NCBI GenBank assembly: GCA_023443455.1
Contig: JAEZUE010000054.1
Coordinates: 1 to 64,000 of the forward strand
Reading direction: 5' to 3'
Origin: Verrucomicrobiota bacterium
GTDB taxonomy: Bacteria > Verrucomicrobiota > Verrucomicrobiia > Opitutales > Opitutaceae
DNA: 64,000 bases
Shown: piece after piece, positions 61,782 to 64,000 of the stretch
Position numbering within the stretch: the first letter of the stretch is position 1
Layout: each line of letters begins with the position of its first letter
Program-made: the position numbers and the translations under genes
Notes under the pieces: model-generated
What the model was told of the DNA's origin: nothing
The model's input: only the letters and a program-made list of their open reading frames with translations
The model's database searches: none

Positions 61782-64000
61782 ATGACGCGCCTCACGCGAA
61801 CCCTCCCGACTCCAGCCCCCACGCCTGCGCGTGGTGCGGTGCTTCAGCCCGCATCCTCCGACGTTGCGCCACTCCCCTCGTCCGCAGACCGCCCCGGGGA
61901 ATCGTCCCGCGGCGGGATTGCACGCACCGTCGCCGCAGTCTTCGCGTTCCTCTTCGCGGCGACACTGGTTCTGGCGCAGAGCGTCTCCTGGGATCCGCCC
62001 GCCGGCTCCCTCGCCCGCAGCCAAACCTCCGAGCTCAGCCTGGTCTTCCAGGACTGCAGCCCGAACGACGACTTCGCCCTGCCGCGGATCGCCGGCCTGC
62101 AGATCGGCCGCCCGTCGCAAAGCACGCAGACCTCGATCATCAACATGAAGATGTCGAAGCGCGTCGTCTTCACCTACCCGGTCGTGCCCACCGCCGCCTC
62201 CGGCCGCATCGTCATCCCCGAGTTCGACGTCGCCACCGACAAGGGCCGGCTGCGCGTCGCCGCCGCCGCGTACGAAGTCGGCGAGGCCACCGTGGGCCGC
62301 ACCAATGTGCCGATCGAACAGGTCGCCAGCGCCACGCTCTCCGCCCAGCCCACCACCGTGTGGGCCGGTGAAGTCTTCGCCCTTGACTACCAGCTGCTCG
62401 TCTCCCGCCGCTTCAATCCCACCAATGTCGGCGAACGCGACTGGACCCCGCCCGACACCCTCTACGTCGAGCCGTGGACGAAGATGGAGGTCGTCAATGC
62501 GGTCGTGGGCGGCGACAACCGCGTCGGCGTCGCCAACCGCACCCGCGCCGCCTTCAAGGAAGCCGGCGACTTCCAGCTCCCCGTACCGCGCCAGACCGTC
62601 GACCTCGCCGCCGGCGGCCGCTCCTTCGACTTCTTCGGCCGCCAACCCAACGTCGAACAGTTCCTCATCAACGGCACGACGCCCTCGATCCACGTCAAGC
62701 CCCTGCCCCGCCCCGCCCCGGCCGATTTTCTCGGCGCCGTCGGCGACTTCACGTTCACCTCCAAGGTCGTGCCCACGACCGCCGCGGTCGGCGAACCGGT
62801 CACCTGGACGCTCACGCTCGAGGGCACCGGCAACTGGCCCGAAGGCCTGGCGCTGCCCTCGCGCGAAGTCTCCCGCGACTTCCGCGCGTTCCAGCCCAAC
62901 GTGCAACGAAAGATCAAGGACGGCACGCTCTTCGACGGCACGCTGACCGAGGACGTCGTGCTCATGCCGACCAAGCCGGGCACCTACACGCTCGGCCCGG
63001 TCTCCTACGCGTTCTTCGAGTCCAAGACCGGCAAATACAAGACCGTGCGCACCGAGCCCGTGAAGGTGACCATCACCGCGGCCCCGCCCGCCGACCCGAC
63101 CTCCGGTGCCGCCGGCCCGGGCACCGCGCCGGTGTTCCAGTTCACCCCCGACGCCACGCCCGGCCCCGAGGCCTCGGCGGTGGTGAAATCGCCCGCCCCC
63201 ACGCTACCCGGGCATCTGCCGATGATGCCCCTGGATCCGGCCCGCAGCACCACCAGTACCCGGCCCTGGGCCCGGATCTCGCCGCTCGCCCTGCTCGCGC
63301 CCTTGCCCGCCCTCGCCCTGCTCGCCCTCGCGCTCGGGGCCCGGCGCGCCCGCCTCACCGATCCGCGTCGCCAACAACGCGCCGCCTTGGCCGCGTTGCC
63401 CGGCGCGCTGGAGGCTGTCCGCGCCGCCACCGGCGACGAAGCCCGCCTGCCCGCCCTGCGCAACTGGCAACAACTCGCCGCGCTCGCCTGGGGCACCGGC
63501 CACGCCGCCCCGTCGGCCGATTCCTTCGAAGCCGCGCTGCAAACCGAAATCGCCCACGCTAAACCCGACGAGATCGCCGCCTGGCGCCGGCTCTGGTCCG
63601 AGGCCGAAGCCTGCCTCTACGGCCCGCGCCAGCCGCTGCCCGCCGATTGGGCCGAGCGCGCCGCCACCGCCCAACGCCGCGCCCGCCTGCGCCGCCGGCC
63701 GTTGTTCGCCTTCCTGCGCCCCTCGAATCTCTGGCCGTTGCCGCTGATCGCGCTGCTGGCGCTCGGCACGCCGCGAGCCCCGGCCGCGGGCGCCGCCGAC
63801 GAGGCGTACCGAAAAGCCGAATTCGCCCTCGCCGAAAAGGCGTGGCGCGCCAGCCTCGAGGTCACGCCGGACAACTGGGTGCTGCACCACAACCTGGGCC
63901 TCGCCCTCGCCCAGCAGGACCGCTGGTCCGAGGCCGCCGCCCACTGGAGCGTGGCTTTCCTCGCCGCCCCGCGCGACCCCGCCGTGCGCTGGCATCTCGC
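61782..64000 (+). CDS. batD: BatD-like membrane protein, fused to a TPR (BatE-like) part, truncated by the window end
   Basis: Runs off the right edge, 739 codons visible. Signal peptide (AAVFAFLFAATLVLAQSVSW), then BatD-type immunoglobulin-like repeats (LSLVFQDCSPNDDFALPRI, GDFTFTSKVVPTTAAVGEPV, VTWTLTLEGTGNWPEG, MPTKPGTYTLGPVSYAFFES), a membrane helix (LALLAPLPALALLALALGA), a cytoplasmic region, a second helix (LWPLPLIALLALGTPRA) and a TPR segment (AYRKAEFALAEKAWRASLEV, NWVLHHNLGLALAQQDRWSE). The TPR part corresponds to BatE, normally a separate protein, so this looks like a BatD-BatE fusion. The ATG at 61782 lies 11 bp after the previous stop. Confidence 0.85.
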   Translation, partial: MTRLTRTLPTPAPTPARGAVLQPASSDVAPLPSSADRPGESSRGGIARTVAAVFAFLFAATLVLAQSVSWDPPAGSLARSQTSELSLVFQDCSPNDDFALPRIAGLQIGRPSQSTQTSIINMKMSKRVVFTYPVVPTAASGRIVIPEFDVATDKGRLRVAAAAYEVGEATVGRTNVPIEQVASATLSAQPTTVWAGEVFALDYQLLVSRRFNPTNVGERDWTPPDTLYVEPWTKMEVVNAVVGGDNRVGVANRTRAAFKEAGDFQLPVPRQTVDLAAGGRSFDFFGRQPNVEQFLINGTTPSIHVKPLPRPAPADFLGAVGDFTFTSKVVPTTAAVGEPVTWTLTLEGTGNWPEGLALPSREVSRDFRAFQPNVQRKIKDGTLFDGTLTEDVVLMPTKPGTYTLGPVSYAFFESKTGKYKTVRTEPVKVTITAAPPADPTSGAAGPGTAPVFQFTPDATPGPEASAVVKSPAPTLPGHLPMMPLDPARSTTSTRPWARISPLALLAPLPALALLALALGARRARLTDPRRQQRAALAALPGALEAVRAATGDEARLPALRNWQQLAALAWGTGHAAPSADSFEAALQTEIAHAKPDEIAAWRRLWSEAEACLYGPRQPLPADWAERAATAQRRARLRRRPLFAFLRPSNLWPLPLIALLALGTPRAPAAGAADEAYRKAEFALAEKAWRASLEVTPDNWVLHHNLGLALAQQDRWSEAAAHWSVAFLAAPRDPAVRWHL

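Noticed and set aside
61238..62371. Plus-strand frame overlapping batC and batD
   Set aside because: Ser/Arg/Thr-rich frame-shifted reading of the Gln-rich tract and of batD; the two real genes explain the region.

Overview
The window is GC-rich bacterial chromosome with densely packed genes. The organism is Gram-negative: kdsC, lptC/lptA/lptB, lptD, a LolCDE-type exporter and an outer-membrane beta-barrel protein are all present. A PEP-CTERM sorting tail, many short hairpin repeats whose spurious translations are familiar from Verrucomicrobiota genomes, and the overall gene content suggest a member of the Verrucomicrobiota, probably close to Opitutaceae. That assignment is an inference from gene flavour; no search was run.

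Layout. 1-4.2 kb: the 3' half of metH, split by an inserted zeta-toxin-like kinase that leaves the metH frame open, then a small zone of debris (frameshifted ParE-like toxin with an intact antitoxin, HNH fragment, GNAT fragment). 4.2-6.8: SNF2 helicase. 7.0-9.6: overlapping kdsC-lptC-lptA-lptB operon. 9.8-13: NarL-type regulator and glgB. 13-17.8: alpha/beta hydrolase, lptD, rsmB. 18.1-20.4: pyrB-pyrC. 21-23.3: CPBP protease, thiL, tsaE. 23.8-26: ilvBN preceded by a valine-rich leader peptide and attenuator. 26.2-30.3: beta-barrel protein, tsaD, S41 protease, methyltransferase. 30.4-36.8: secA, 7TM-HD phosphodiesterase, ybeY. 36.9-41.4: ABC transporter remnant (binding-protein gene frameshifted, no permease), hpt, amidohydrolase. 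41.9-47.5: RRM protein, hydrolase, isochorismate synthase, membrane protein, metG. 47.7-49.8: hybrid histidine kinase. 49.9-56.1: PEP-CTERM remnant, CobW-like protein, aroC, lolD, lolC/E, lysS. 56.4-64: moxR-DUF58-batA-batB-batC-batD operon, running off the right end.

Most genes are housekeeping (lipopolysaccharide export, pyrimidine, branched-chain and aromatic amino acid synthesis, tRNA modification, secretion). The unusual content lies between and inside them. Three repeat systems are visible: (1) paired inverted GTGG-headed hairpins (BIME-like) in six clusters, one of which is translated as the N-terminus of LptB; (2) single GTAG-headed hairpins like REP elements; (3) a MITE-like element of about 120-135 bp found twice, both times beginning exactly at a stop codon. 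The metH insertion is the strongest candidate for something undescribed: a toxin-like kinase cassette sits in the linker between two MetH domains and reads through in frame on both sides.
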